A stretch of DNA of 64,000 nt from Diplosphaera chodatii. Lineage: Eukaryota; Chlorophyta; Trebouxiophyceae; Prasiolales; Stichococcaceae. Of the stretch, positions 44,356-55,901 are shown piece by piece; positions within the stretch are counted from its first letter, which is position 1; each line of letters opens with the position of its first letter. The stretch spans positions 1,426,001-1,490,000 of the forward strand of contig JAALGY010000052.1 in assembly GCA_032358165.1 (NCBI GenBank), written 5' to 3'. A program made the translations under genes and the position numbers. The notes under the pieces were generated by a model. It was not told the origin of the DNA. It did not search any database and saw nothing but the letters and a program-made list of their open reading frames with translations.

Positions 44356-46916
44356 TCACAAACCGTTGACCCAGATCATTGTGCCCGCTACAACGAAGAT
44401 GCCTAGCACCAGTGCGAACTTCTTGCCGCCGTTCACCGGCGGCACAGTCTGGCACTGGTAGCCCTCCTTGGGCTGGCTGAAGCACTGCTCGCTGTCTGCA
44501 GCATGGGGAGGCAAAGAGGGAATGAGCCAGCAGCCTTATTTCAAAGGGGCTTGGACCACAGGCGCACTTGCTGCACAGCACATGCAGGCCATGCAGCTGC
44601 ATGTAACAGATGGCAGCTGGGGTCACAGAGCACAGCAAGAAAAGGACCCATCGCACCTTTCAGGATCCAGCTGCCGCCCTTGCAGCGCGGGCGCTTGGGC
44701 GGGAACTCCGGGTACGTGGGCACGGGGATGATCGCGGACTCGTTGCACTTCTTCTCCGAGAAGCCCGTGATGTTGAGGCAGCCGGCGGGAGGCGGCGTCA
44801 CTCCGTTCGCGTCCACATTGCCCGTGAAGACCAGCGTGCCATTGCCTGCACTCCCAGGTGGCATTGGTCACACCCAGCTCAACTTCACATGTGTTTCAGA
44901 CATGCCTGGCGAATGACTCGTCATGTTCCATATGTGCCAGGTGATGTCACTGGCAAGCGGCGCACCTGAGTTGAAGTAGTTGACAAGGGCTGGCTTGTTG
45001 GCATTGGTGCCGATGCCGTCAATGAATGTGGCATTCTTCCCGCCTGCATATGAGATGTTGGCCGTACCGTACAGCCCCGCCAGCACAGACCCAGGCCCTG
45101 CAAGCAGACATGTACACATGCTCGGGGCCGAGGCATGACTGGGCAAGGTGCTGTCTGATCAGCGTACGTCCGTTAGCACAAAGCAGACGGCCTCGTATTG
45201 GATCGAGTAGCACTGGCAGTCGCACCTTGCTGGATGAGGTTGAGGTTGTTGGTCTGGTTGGCGGAAACAGCGCCTGACCCCGTCAACGCTATTTGTGCAG
45301 TGTTGGTGACATTGCCTGCACAGTCACAGTCATGGGGAGGGTTGAAAACACACTCCATTGCTGTGTAGTTGTACATCTTCAGGCACTGCCGAGAGCCAGA
45401 CATGCAGCGGACACTCGTAAGCGAGAGACAAGCTGGCTGTGGGCAGGATAGGTGTTTGCACACGGTGTGGATCTGTGAGAAGACCGTACCGATGAACACA
45501 GAGCCCTTGCCGGACTTGGCCAGCGTGAGGGACTGCGCATTGGTCAGGATGACAGGCTGCGTGGACGCGTAGTTGATGTACACATTGCCCAGCTTGCCGT
45601 CCAACACCTAAGCATGGGAGCACAACTCCTCACTCACATGGCCGAGCCCACTTCAGTCCTGCAACATGCTTTTTCCAGGCGGAATTGGAAGGCGTGCGAG
45701 GAAAGATGGCCTCAACAGCACTTGTCGTTGGAGCATAACTGCAGAGGCATGAGGAAGCCGCACCGCTGAGCCGTTCGTGCTGGCGTACACAATCAGGTTC
45801 TCCAGGTTGTGGTTCAGGACCACCACGCCCGTGGCCGCGATCTGCGCCTGTTGCAGCGCAAGAGGCACCGGCAGCTCAGCACACGGTCGGGTTGCTTCAG
45901 CCAACCGTGTTGAACACGACGAGGCTTGAAACGAACATGTACCACACATGCGAGTAGAGTACAAAGACACCAGAGTACAGGGCCTGCATGGTGCCTCACC
46001 TGGAAAGTGTCCGTCGTGGTGACGTTCTTGAACTTGAACTCCACATAGCTCTGCCCAGTGGCTGTGACGTTCACGATGTCACCTGCCAGATCGTCGGGCA
46101 CCTGGGCGGCAGCACAGGAACTGGTCAGCCAGCTGTGACACGAGGAGGTGCTGTAAGGATGGGTTTGCTATCTGAATGCCGTGCGACGCATCTGGCACGC
46201 AATGTAAACATGTCGAACAAGTTGCATAGCAGATGATGTGCATGGGAGTTGCTGGCATGTGCAGCTCACCGTGACGGTGACGTTGACGAGGTCGGAGCTG
46301 GTGAGAGTCCCATTAAGTGCCAGAGTCAGGACGCCCTTCTTCACGTAGGGGTGCAGGTTGTACGACTGCCTGCAGGTCGACGAGGCCGGCCCCTCAGAAC
46401 TTGGCACAGGCCCAGGAACACATGTGAACACAGAGGCACGGTGACATCGTGACTATGACAGGAGCAGCACTTCTGCATGCTGTAGAGTGGACATAAGCTT
46501 GTGTATGGTAGAACGCACTCGAGGTCCGTAGTGTTGACCGAGAACTGGTACTTTGTGATGGACGCATTGTTTGCGGTGGCAAACGTGAGCGACAGCGGCA
46601 GGCAGGACTGCACGCTCTTGAACTGCTCCGTGAAGGTGGTCTTCACGGCCCAGGTGGTCAGGTTCTTCTGATTGGTAGCCTGCAGACGGTGGGCTTGGGC
46701 CATCGGCATGCGGTGTTATCTGACAATGCAATAGCAGCAGGACATGATGCTGATGCACTTGGGCCCGGCTGGCAGCCTCACGTTGGTGAACTTCGTCGGT
46801 GTTGCCGAAGGCAGGAAGCTGACATCATCGGTGCTGTCTGCCGATGCAGGGGCGCTGCAGGCGAGCAGCACCAGCACCGCAGCTGCCGCCGCCGCCTGTC
46901 CTGTGTGGCATCCCAT
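44356..46916 (-). CDS. Secreted type I membrane glycoprotein with repetitive beta-strand ectodomain (435 aa)
   Basis: Ten exons: 46916-46725, 46679-46519, 46369-46270, 46101-46000, 45847-45764, 45607-45490, 45315-45226, 45097-44966, 44845-44657, 44495-44356; all in phase. A signal peptide (MGCHTGQAAAAAAVLVLLAC, cleavage near ASA) is followed by about 350 residues of alternating short strands rich in Val/Asn/Thr with many N-x-S/T sequons (NVT, NAS, NGT, NIS, NES). The central part (EFKFKNVTTTDTFQ, NLENLIVYASTNGSA, LGNVYINYASTQP, SLTLAKSGKGSVFIG) looks like a right-handed beta-helix similar to bacterial GIN/DUF2807 adhesin heads. Cysteines cluster in the last third (CLNITG..KKC, CKGGSW, CFSQPKEGYQCQ). 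A single membrane helix (FALVLGIFVVAGTMIWV) sits at the C-terminus with a 3-residue tail. Probably a cell-surface or wall-associated protein; no known function. Confidence 0.75.
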
Positions 46917-47956
46917 GCCGCCTCGCCGTCAACGCGTCGCTGTCCGGTCGGCAGGAATTGGGTACTGGCCAAGCCCAGGCTTCACGGACCCGCCTGCAGG
47001 GCAGCGATGCAGACTCAGCGCTGAGCACAACCTACAAAGCAGGATTGTGCACAGGCTGCAGCAGGCTGCAGCCGCAGGGTGCCGCCTGGCCTGGGAGGAT
47101 GCCCACGCGGCGTCTAGCCACCAGGGTTCGCTGCAAGCTGGTGCCTCATGCGCAGCGTACGGCAGCTGAACGGGTGTTGATGTAAGATGTGCATCGTAGG
47201 TGGTTCGGTCGCCTGTTTGTGTGTTGGGGACCCACAACGAAGCAATGGGGCCAGGACAGCAGGCGGCCGCTGGTACACCACACCCCAGCAGCCTGGCTGC
47301 ACGTCCAGAGGTGTGCGGCCTGTGAGACGGCCGCCCGCAGCACGACGGCTCACGCGCACTGACACAAAAGGCGCAAGATACACCGTGGGGGCACGCACCA
47401 CAAACAAACTGCTGACGCGAACAGAGCCACAGAAGTGACGCGCAGGCAGCTCTCGAGTCAGTGAGCCGGTTCAAGCTGCTCCAAGTGTGCGCCGATCGGT
47501 TGCAGAGTGGTGCTCAAGATTGGACAGGCAGCTCACTCACCGCCCACACGTGAGGGACGTTCAGTGCGCCCGTGCACCCCTCCACCCTCGTAATAAAGAG
47601 GGCGCCAAACACCGGTTGCTCGACGCCACCAGCTACGAGCGAGATACTGTGCCGCACCGCAATGCCCGACGCCGCGCTCAGTGCCTGTGTGGCGGCGTAG
47701 GAGACGTAGAAACGTGCCGTTGCTAAACCCTACACGTGTTTTGTGCACGCGACGGCACGGACCTGATCCCCCTGATGTAAGTGTCCACTTTCGAGCTGCA
47801 CGCCGCCGAGCAGGTCGCGAGCCTGGTGCAAGGCCAAACCAAGTCTACAGGCACCGCCTCGTGCAGGGCAGGCAGCGCCGGTGGCCACGTTTCGCACCAA
47901 GAGCCGCCGGCTGCCGCGGTGCAGCCGCAGCCACGTCCCGCAGGCGGCCTTCCATC
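46917..47956. other. Divergent intergenic region, glycoprotein / SulP
   Basis: This is the largest ordinary gap (1040 bp) and is GC-rich. Several open frames on both strands lack domains and splice support; a short non-recognised gene cannot be excluded. Confidence 0.3.
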
Positions 47957-50900
47957 ATGTCCGGCCGGTAAGTTGCAGTCTGCCGCTCCTTCCCGTGTGC
48001 GGGCCGGGCCAGCCGCGCCACATTTAGGGGTGCCCCTCCTTGTGGATTCGGTGCCTTTTGACCCGATTGGTCAGCCCCACGGGCGCTCGTGCCACAAGAC
48101 CGGCGCTTGATGGTGTCAGCAGCGCTGCGCAGTGCCTCGTCGCCGTCAGGCGCCGCCCTCCTCGCATTGACAACCCGTGTGCAACTGTAGCGCAGCTTGT
48201 ACACCTCATGAGTCTGTGGGTGACTTGGGGCAGGTGTCGACCCACCCCGCTGTGTTCGTCCGCTCAAATGGCCTTGTCGTGCATCACACCTCTGGCAAGC
48301 ATGTGTTTTGCCTCGTGTCGCGCGACGCAGCCCTGTTTAAATTTCACCACATGCCTGTGCTTGCCTCCTGGCTCGGCGGGCACGCGCCGTGAGTACGATG
48401 GCGGGCATTCAGCCCGGCTCTGTACGCAGCACACATCACTCCCTGCTATTTGCATGGCCTGTCGGGCGGGGCGATCCGTCCGCAGGGCTGTGTACCTGTT
48501 CCACCAGGGGCAGCTGTGCCTCACACTCATGCCTTCCCATGGCGACAAGCAAAGTGCAGTTCTGACTGCAGTTGCCATGGTGTTTGCAGGCTCGGCCTGG
48601 GCGCCGACGACGACAAGGTGGTGCGCACCAAGCCCGACCTGACAAACTCCTCCACCTCCAGCGATGATGTCCGCCGCCGCTACAAGGTGCGTGCTGTAAC
48701 ACGTCTGGGTACAAACAGCATCCACACCTGTGCTGTATTTACATCTACGCTCCGAACTGGTCAATCGCAGCAGCTGCATGCACCTGTGCTGCATGGTGAG
48801 CATGTCAAAAGCAGCTGCGTAGCATGCTGTGCAAGGGCCGCATGGGCTGCGGTGCCACCCTGCACATCTGCCATCAAGCGAGGAGTGCCCGTCCCACTGC
48901 AGGTGTCGTACCCCATCAGCGAGGGCACGGAGGGCGGGGCGCTGGGCGTTGAGGCGCGCCACTTCCTGAAGCACCGCAGGGAGACGATCGCGAAGGAGTA
49001 CCGCGCGTACGACTGGCTCGACTGGTTCGCGGTGCTGCTGCCCGCCGTCGCGTGGCTGCGCAAGTATAACTTCCGTCGCCACCTGCTGGTGCGCATAGTG
49101 CAATGCTGACAAGATGCAGAGTGCAAGGGGCTATCCTGTGGTTCACCCTGCACTTGTCAGCAGCCTCCAGTCCAAGATATGGGTCCCCATCAAACCCAGT
49201 CTCATCAGCTGCTGGCGGGTGCATGCTTCCTGCTGTTCTAGTCGACTCCGACTCTGAAGCTGAAGTGGGCTTATCCTGGTGAGTGCAGATCGACGTCGTG
49301 GCGGGGCTGTCAGTCGGCGCCATGGTGGTGCCTCAGGGCATGTCGTACGCCAAGCTGGCTGGCCTGCCCCAGGTGCGCATGCCAGGGCCGCAACACAACT
49401 GCTGTGCTTGGGGCCTGCTGTGGCTGCCTGCCCGCAAGACAGGGACTCCCTCTTCTCAGTTTCCAGTCAACAGTCTAGCCCTCACTGCAGGTGTGGGGCC
49501 TGTACGGCGCATTTGCACCCTGCATGGTATATGCTGGATTCGGATCCTCCCGCCAACTGGTGCGCCTTGCGGACCACAGCCCATCCGTCACCGTGTTGAA
49601 TCGTAGAGCCCCAGCATCTAGATGGGGCGGCATGACTTGATCCTTGGGCTCTGCACTCACGAAGTCAAGGGTGCAGGGGTGGACGTGCAACTGATCACAT
49701 TTTGTCTCCGCAGGCGGTGGGCCCTGTGGCTGTCACGTCACTGCTGCTGGGCAGCGGCCTGCCCGACCTCGCCGACTTCACGCAGCCCTCGCAAGTGACG
49801 AACTCTGAGGGTGGGTTCGTGTGCTTCATGAATGCCATGTCATATACGATTCCGCACTGATGCACAGGCTTTGTTAAAGTCTCGATACAGGTGCATGCTG
49901 ATGCGCTCTGCGCCCCTCTGGAAGCACTGCTGTGTACACACCGCAGGCCAGGTCGTGGCTTATGCTGCGAATGAGCCAGGACCCCAGTACGAGGAGCAGC
50001 AGACCAAGTACAACTTGGCCGCCAGCCAGATCGCCATCATTGCCGGCATCATGTACACAGGTGTGTGCTTTGCAGTCGCATTGTCGTTGCCACATGGGCA
50101 GTTCTGAGATGTGGCAGGCACCCTCCAAGGCAACCAGATGCTGCTCCTGCCCTGGGGTGTCACGTCGCTCACCCCTTGGCCTCTCACATGTGCCAATGTA
50201 TTAGCAGATGGCAAGTGGCAGGAATGCACAGACAGTCAGCAGATGACGTCAGTCTCATCTCGTCTGCTTGCTTGCAGGCGTGGGCATCCTGCGACTGGGC
50301 TGGCTGACTCACTACTTGTCACACGCTGTCGTCTCTGGGTTCATGACCGGCGCATCCATCACCATCGGCATGTCCCAAGTCAAGTACCTGCTGGGTGAGG
50401 TTCCGGCTGGCATCACATGCCAGCTGACAGCCCTCAATAACCTCGCGCTTCACTTGGTTCCACACATCTGGCCCTTGGTAACGGTTGTATGTACCACCTG
50501 CAGGGCTGAAGGTGCCGCGCTACGACCGCCTGCAAGACACCATGGCCAGTCTGGTGGACAACCTGTCGCTGTTCAACTACCGCGAATTGCTGGTGCGACA
50601 TCCTCGGCAGCCTGAATGACGGGGACTCCTTTGCTGTGCATCTGCACTGTCATACCTCAGCATTGCCAGCGTTGTGCATTGTCCTTACACGGTCACAGTG
50701 TCCTCAGGGGTCGGCAACACTACCGCCTGTGACCTGTTCAGCCACTTTGAGCAATTCTAGCGTCGCGACCTACCTGTTCCCACTGCAGATGGGCCTGGCG
50801 TGGCTGCTCCTCCTGGAGGTGTGCAAGTTTGTCGGCCGCAAGCACCGCCGCCTCATCTACGTCCGCGCCGTCGGCCCGCTGCTGGTGCGCATCCACCCAT

Positions 50901-53865
50901 GTGCAGCTGCAGTTAGGGTCGAGCCTGGGATGATTTCCAGTTGCACGCACATCTCCTGTCGTATGTGCACAAAGCGTGGACTTTTGCCTCATGGCACCTC
51001 TGCAAGTGCAGCTGCATAGGACACCAAAGCATCTCTTCATATGCATGGTGCAGGTGACCATCATCTCCATCGCTGTCATGAACATCGGGAAGTACTACAA
51101 GGCGCCTTACAACATCGGCATCGTCGGCAAGGTGCACACTTGTTGGTTGCGTGCAGAACGCGGCTCTTGTTGTGTGTGCCTGGCAAGCGTCGCCTGACGT
51201 CTGTCAACCACTTGCTGCTGATGCAGGTCCGAGCATGTGTACAAGTCGTCCGAGCGTTGATGGTTTCCAGCAGCCCTTGCACCGGCATGCCTGCTGACAC
51301 CGGACGTTGCTGTGTGTTGCAGGTGCCCAAGGGCCTCCCCGGCTATGTTGGTAACACCTTCTTCCCCCTGGTCGGATCTACTGGCGCCACCCTGGGTCTC
51401 GCTGTGCTGGTGCGTTTGATGATGCCTGCACCTTATGGAGCACCATATGCTGTACACCTTGGTCGATGACTGTTCGGACAAGTGTCACACTTCCCTCGCT
51501 TGCCCTCTCACTGCGATGTCAACAGCACCAAGTTTTGAGCGTTTGCAGTCTCACCCGCCAAGCTGACACTGCGTGCCACCACTGGCAGGTGTGCATCATC
51601 GACATGGCAGAGTCCATCTCCATTGCGCGCGCCCTGGCGCTGAAGAACAAGTACACGCTGGCGCCGACCCAGGTGTGTGGCGAGCAGCAACTCGAGCACA
51701 ATGGTCCCCAAGTGTCGCACGACACGAGGCAGACCTGCCCCTGGCAGGCGCTGCTGCTGATAGATGTCGGCGCTGCTGTCGGGGTGTGCAGAGCATGCTG
51801 ATGTCAGACAGTAGCGCTGGACTGTGCCATCCCTCAGCAATCATCGCATGGGCACGCAGGAGATCCGGGCGCTGGGGTACGCCAACATCGTGGGCGCCCT
51901 GTTCAACTGCTACACCACCACCGGCTCCTTCTCCCGCTCAGCCGTCAACAACTCCTGCGGCGCGCAGTCACGTGCGCTCCTGTCTTGTTGTGGCTGACAA
52001 GCTTGCGGCCGTGCCGTTCTCGTGATCAAACCAGCAGCAACAAGTGTGTGCGCCATGCTCGTTGCTGAGAAAATGTACTGGACTGGTCACATGTGAGGCT
52101 GCCCTGGGCGTGAGTATCATCTTTGATGGCACCTTTCTTGCTGCTGCGCAGAGATTTCGAGCCTGGTGACCGGCCTCTTCGTCATGATCGTGCTGCTGTG
52201 CCTCACGCAAGTGTTCCTGTACATGCCGAACAACGCGCAGGGCGCCATCATCATCAGCGGCATCATCACGCTGTTCGACTACAAGTGCGTGATGCTTGCT
52301 TTGCTGCCTTGCTGCTGACACTACGTCGATGACCTGCAGACAAGAGGTGCCGATGGCCAGCCGCACACACCATGCATTGCAGTTGTTTGCAGAACAGCAC
52401 ACACTGGCTGAGACCTGCTAATGCGCTATGTCGGCAGGGAGGCCATCTTCCTGTGGCGCGTGAACAAGCTGGACTTCCTGGTGTGGCTGACCGCCTTCAT
52501 CATCGTGGTGTTTGCGGGCGTGGAGGCGGGCCTCGCCTCCGCCGTGGGCCTGTCCCTCCTCATCGTTCTGTGGAAGGTGCCCGCCCCTGACGTCTCGCAG
52601 TGCTGGACGTGCGGTACCATGGAAGCACCATTGTTGCAGAGCCTGTTGCTATTGTGAGTTGTGGCCTGCAGCATTGCATGTGTGTCCTAATGTCACCTTG
52701 TCACTGTGTCTGTCAAGCGCCCCTGTGACACACCTCGTGTCTTCATCGGGTTCATCTGCCGCATGTGATTGTACTGCAGGTCGGCTTCCCGCACACCGCG
52801 GTGCTGGGCAGGCTGCCGGGCACCAACGTCTTCCGCAACGTGAAGCAGTACCCCGAGGCACAGCAGTACCCGGGCATCCTGACCGTCCGCATTGACGCCC
52901 CCCTGTACTACGCCAACGTGCCGGTGCGATGCCCTGTCATATGCATACAAGTGCATGCCTGCACTTGCACAAACTTTCTCTCCTACGCTGCAGGCTTTGG
53001 CATCCGCCAAACTGCACCTTTTGCAAGTGTGCCTTGCATCTCGTGTTTGTTCAGCTGATTGAGCGCTGACTTGTACCTGACCGGTACTTGCATTCTAAAT
53101 GCAGACAGTGCGAGAGTCACTGGAGAAGTATGAGCGGCAGGCAGAGGGGCGTGCACACGAGGCGGGCGAAGATCTGGCCTGGATCATCCTCGACCTGTCG
53201 CCCGTCCCCGAGATCGACGCCACAGCCGTGCACTACTGGTGCGCTGGCACCCTGCCACACATCAGCTGATGCCGTGCGCCTGCGAGTGGCGGAGTTCAGA
53301 AGCCGTCCTCCTCATGGCATTGCTGCGCCAGCTGGTCAGCGTGCATCACTGCGCATTTGCACACTTCCCACTGACACGGATCCAGAAGTTGGACACACAC
53401 GCTCACTGGCTGCCTGCAGGTTCGACTACGTGCGCGAGCACAGGGACAGCGGCGTGACCGTCATCTTTGCCAACCCCAGCAAGAAGGTGGTGCGGCAGCT
53501 GGAGGACGCGCGCCTGGTGCAGCACATAGGTGCGCCCCTGGCCGAGTGTTGGCATCAGTTGATGTTGGTGTTTGCTGGAGGTGCACACAGCGCACTGTCG
53601 CGGCTGAATCTTACGTCAGTTCAAGGTGGTCATGCCTGTGGTGCCATGTTGCTCAGCCCAGATGTAAGCTGAGGTGCCCCGGTGCTGTTGGGCATGTTCT
53701 TGCGCACCACACAGTCAACACGGCATTGGCATGCTCACGTTCGGACACCGTGGCCATGCAGGCCCCGAGCACATCTTCGTGCGGTCTGCGGATGCGGTGG
53801 AGTACGCCATCGAGCAGCAGCTCGCTGCCAGCAGGGGCGAGAAGGGCGCCAGCCCCGCCATCTGA
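47957..53865 (+). CDS. SulP-family sulfate permease with STAS domain (694 aa)
   Basis: Twenty exons: 47957-47967 (11 nt), 48590-48686, 48903-49088, 49289-49372, 49491-49559, 49714-49810, 49947-50060, 50278-50394, 50504-50592, 50789-50884, 51054-51131, 51323-51409, 51589-51672, 51860-51971, 52152-52284, 52438-52576, 52780-52923, 53105-53238, 53420-53529, 53762-53865. Start [15 protein letters not shown]. The sulfate-transporter signature is present: [20 protein letters not shown] and [14 protein letters not shown], plus [36 protein letters not shown] and [16 protein letters not shown]. The C-terminal STAS domain includes [20 protein letters not shown], with the Ser/Asp loop, and [14 protein letters not shown]. 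It is likely an H+/sulfate symporter of the plasma membrane, as in plant and Chlamydomonas SULTR. Length is typical. The first intron is long (622 nt) and the first exon tiny. Confidence 0.93.
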
Positions 53866-54269
53866 ACGGTTGCTAGCGACCGGCAGCCCTAATGTGCCAA
53901 AGATGCATTGCCATGCACCTGAGTGTGGCAGATGCCTGTAGCTCGTCTCGGTGTTGTTAGTATTGACACAGTCTGTGCCTGAGGGTGAAGTATCTGGTGT
54001 GAATGGAGAGACCAAGGCTTTCGGGGGTTTGCAGGTGAACATTGCTTTGTGGCGGGTGAGAATTAAGGTGCTGTGTGTCTGCCAGTCGTGCATGCAGCAC
54101 ATGAGTGTCCCATTGCTGCTGATGCACACTTGCAGCACAACCCACTCGGAAACAGATCGCTGCAGTTTTACTTCGTCTTGTAAGCGCATCAGTTGCCAAC
54201 GTTCAGGACCATCCTACAGGCAACTGCCCCTCTCAAACGAAACCACACGTGACGGCACAGACCGCACTA
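53866..54269. other. Convergent intergenic region
   Basis: This is the 3' flank between SulP (+) and the FAM210-like gene (-). A TGTAA at about 54179-54183 is a possible SulP poly(A) signal, about 315 nt after the stop. Confidence 0.4.
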
Positions 54270-55653
54270 TCACGACTCGGACTGCTTCTCGTCGCCAGTT
54301 TCCTTGCCCAGTATGCGAGCCACCACTGGGGTGAGTGCCACTGTCGGCGGGAAGCGCACCTGCAGGCAGGGCGTGTGCACAGGAAGTGAACAACATGCCA
54401 TAGCCGCTAATCACTGGCTCAACCCGAAAGCTGCCAAGGCATGCAGTGGTGTGCTGGCAGCAATGTGACTTGGCATCTCGCCCAGCGCGTAGTAACATGC
54501 ACATGCATCTCGAGGGCGCGCCGGTGACAGGGCCTTGTGCGCTGCGTAAGCGATGGCAAAGGTGCCGACACGCTCCCCTGTGTTGCCGACCTCGATGCCG
54601 ACACGGCTGAACAGTGCTGGCACGTCAACACCTGCAAGGCGACCGGGTGGTGTCAGCAGGTAGTTCTAACGGCCTGGACTGATGCTGCCTTCCGACCAGC
54701 AGCTTCATCTCAGGATGAAGCACGCTTCGCAGCAGCGCACCTGAGCTGACGAGGGCATAACAGGCCGCAAAGGACACGATGGCAAAGGAGATGGAGGTGA
54801 TGAGGTACGCGCTGCCATATCGCTTCAGCAGCTGCTTCGCCTGCGACAAAGGTCACACACACAGGTGATATCAAGCCTTTTTCCATGAGATGTCCTCCAC
54901 GCATGCAGCATGCAAGTCGCCAGTTGCAGCGACTGACGGCAGTTTCGTAGCGCTCTAACTACGATGCACGTGAAGTACGTACGCGATGGTGCCTGCCCAC
55001 CTGTTGGCCCTTGGACTGGCCGGTCTGACCCGCCTCCTCCTTTGACGTGAAGATATTGAACAGCCCTGCCTCGAGTCCCCACTTCTTCGTCACCGCCTCT
55101 GGATCCAGCTTCGCCTTGTCGCCGACACCCTGTGACACCTGGGAATGCGCAGCCTGATGCAGATGATCGACTGACCTCACGCCAGAAGCGATACGCCAGG
55201 TGTAACTTGACGTGTGCATACTTTGCAGCTCGCAGATTGCTGCAATGCGCACTGGCAGGCAGCTCACCTCATCGTCGGTCTTCTGGGCATGTAAAGGCGG
55301 ACACACGGCCCGCCGTGACCGCTGTGGCAGCACTGTTGCGGATGCATGCCTGCACCACATACCAGCATAAGGAAAGTTGCTCCAGGATCCTGTATTAGGA
55401 CTGCACTCCAGGGCAACACCACGCTGTGGCTCATACCTGTGCTGGACGTGCTGCCTGGCGGCGCAGAGCCGCGGAACATGCGATGCCTGCTCTGGTCTGC
55501 GACACCTGCACTTGCACAAGCGTACAGCAGTACGTGAGTTGGGTGTGTACGTGTGGGCTGTGATCTGGGGTTGCACCCGTCGCAACAATCCTGCACACAC
55601 CTGTCCGTGGGTGAGGTGCATGCTGGGATGCTAACCATGCTGTGGGAAAACAT
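54270..55653 (-). CDS. FAM210/DUF1279 family protein, probably mitochondrial or plastid inner membrane
   Basis: Supported exons: 55282-55268 (15 nt, KTDDE), 55138-55001, 54840-54741, 54631-54522, 54359-54270. Upstream exons are tentative: ATG at 55653 (MFSHSM) and a basic Ala/Arg segment SAALRRQAARPAQ near 55440-55500 that would be an organellar targeting peptide. The DUF1279 core reads KQLLKRYGSAYLITSISFAI, VSFAACYALVSSG, VDVPALFSRVGIEVGN, GERVGTFAIAYAAHKALSP, VRFPPTVALTPVVARILG. It has one or two membrane helices. Family members (animal FAM210A/B, plant homologues) are organelle membrane proteins of poorly defined function. The last intron needs a GC donor (CCG|GCGCGC at 54521-54520) to restore the conserved SPxRFPPTVALTP join. 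Confidence 0.75.
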
Positions 55654-55901
55654 GAGCGCTATGCCAGCGGCGATCGAGCCTGGGATGCGTGAAGAGACGT
55701 AGGATCTCGACGTACGCTTCGGTATGAGCTGTGCACACTGCAATTTGGCACAGCACGCCTGCTGACGTGCTGCTTCGCAGCTTCGGTCGCCAGGTTTTGC
55801 CACGCTGGAATGATGCTGGCTTGCCACCCACTGCATGCTTCAAAGCATGGGGCACAATGCCGATCCATATCTATGATTTCTGAAGTCCACGTATCAGGGC
55901 A
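55654..55901. promoter_or_regulatory. Probable bidirectional promoter, FAM210-like / PUS10
   Basis: Only 248 bp lie between the two divergent putative start codons, too little for independent long promoters. This depends on the tentative start of the FAM210-like gene. Confidence 0.35.

Noticed and set aside
47681..48110. Open frames suggesting an N-terminal exon of the SulP gene beginning near 47681 or 47781
   Set aside because: The 47781 frame lacks an ATG, and neither joins in phase. The ATG at 47957 with donor CG|GTAAGT joins exactly to the conserved second exon.
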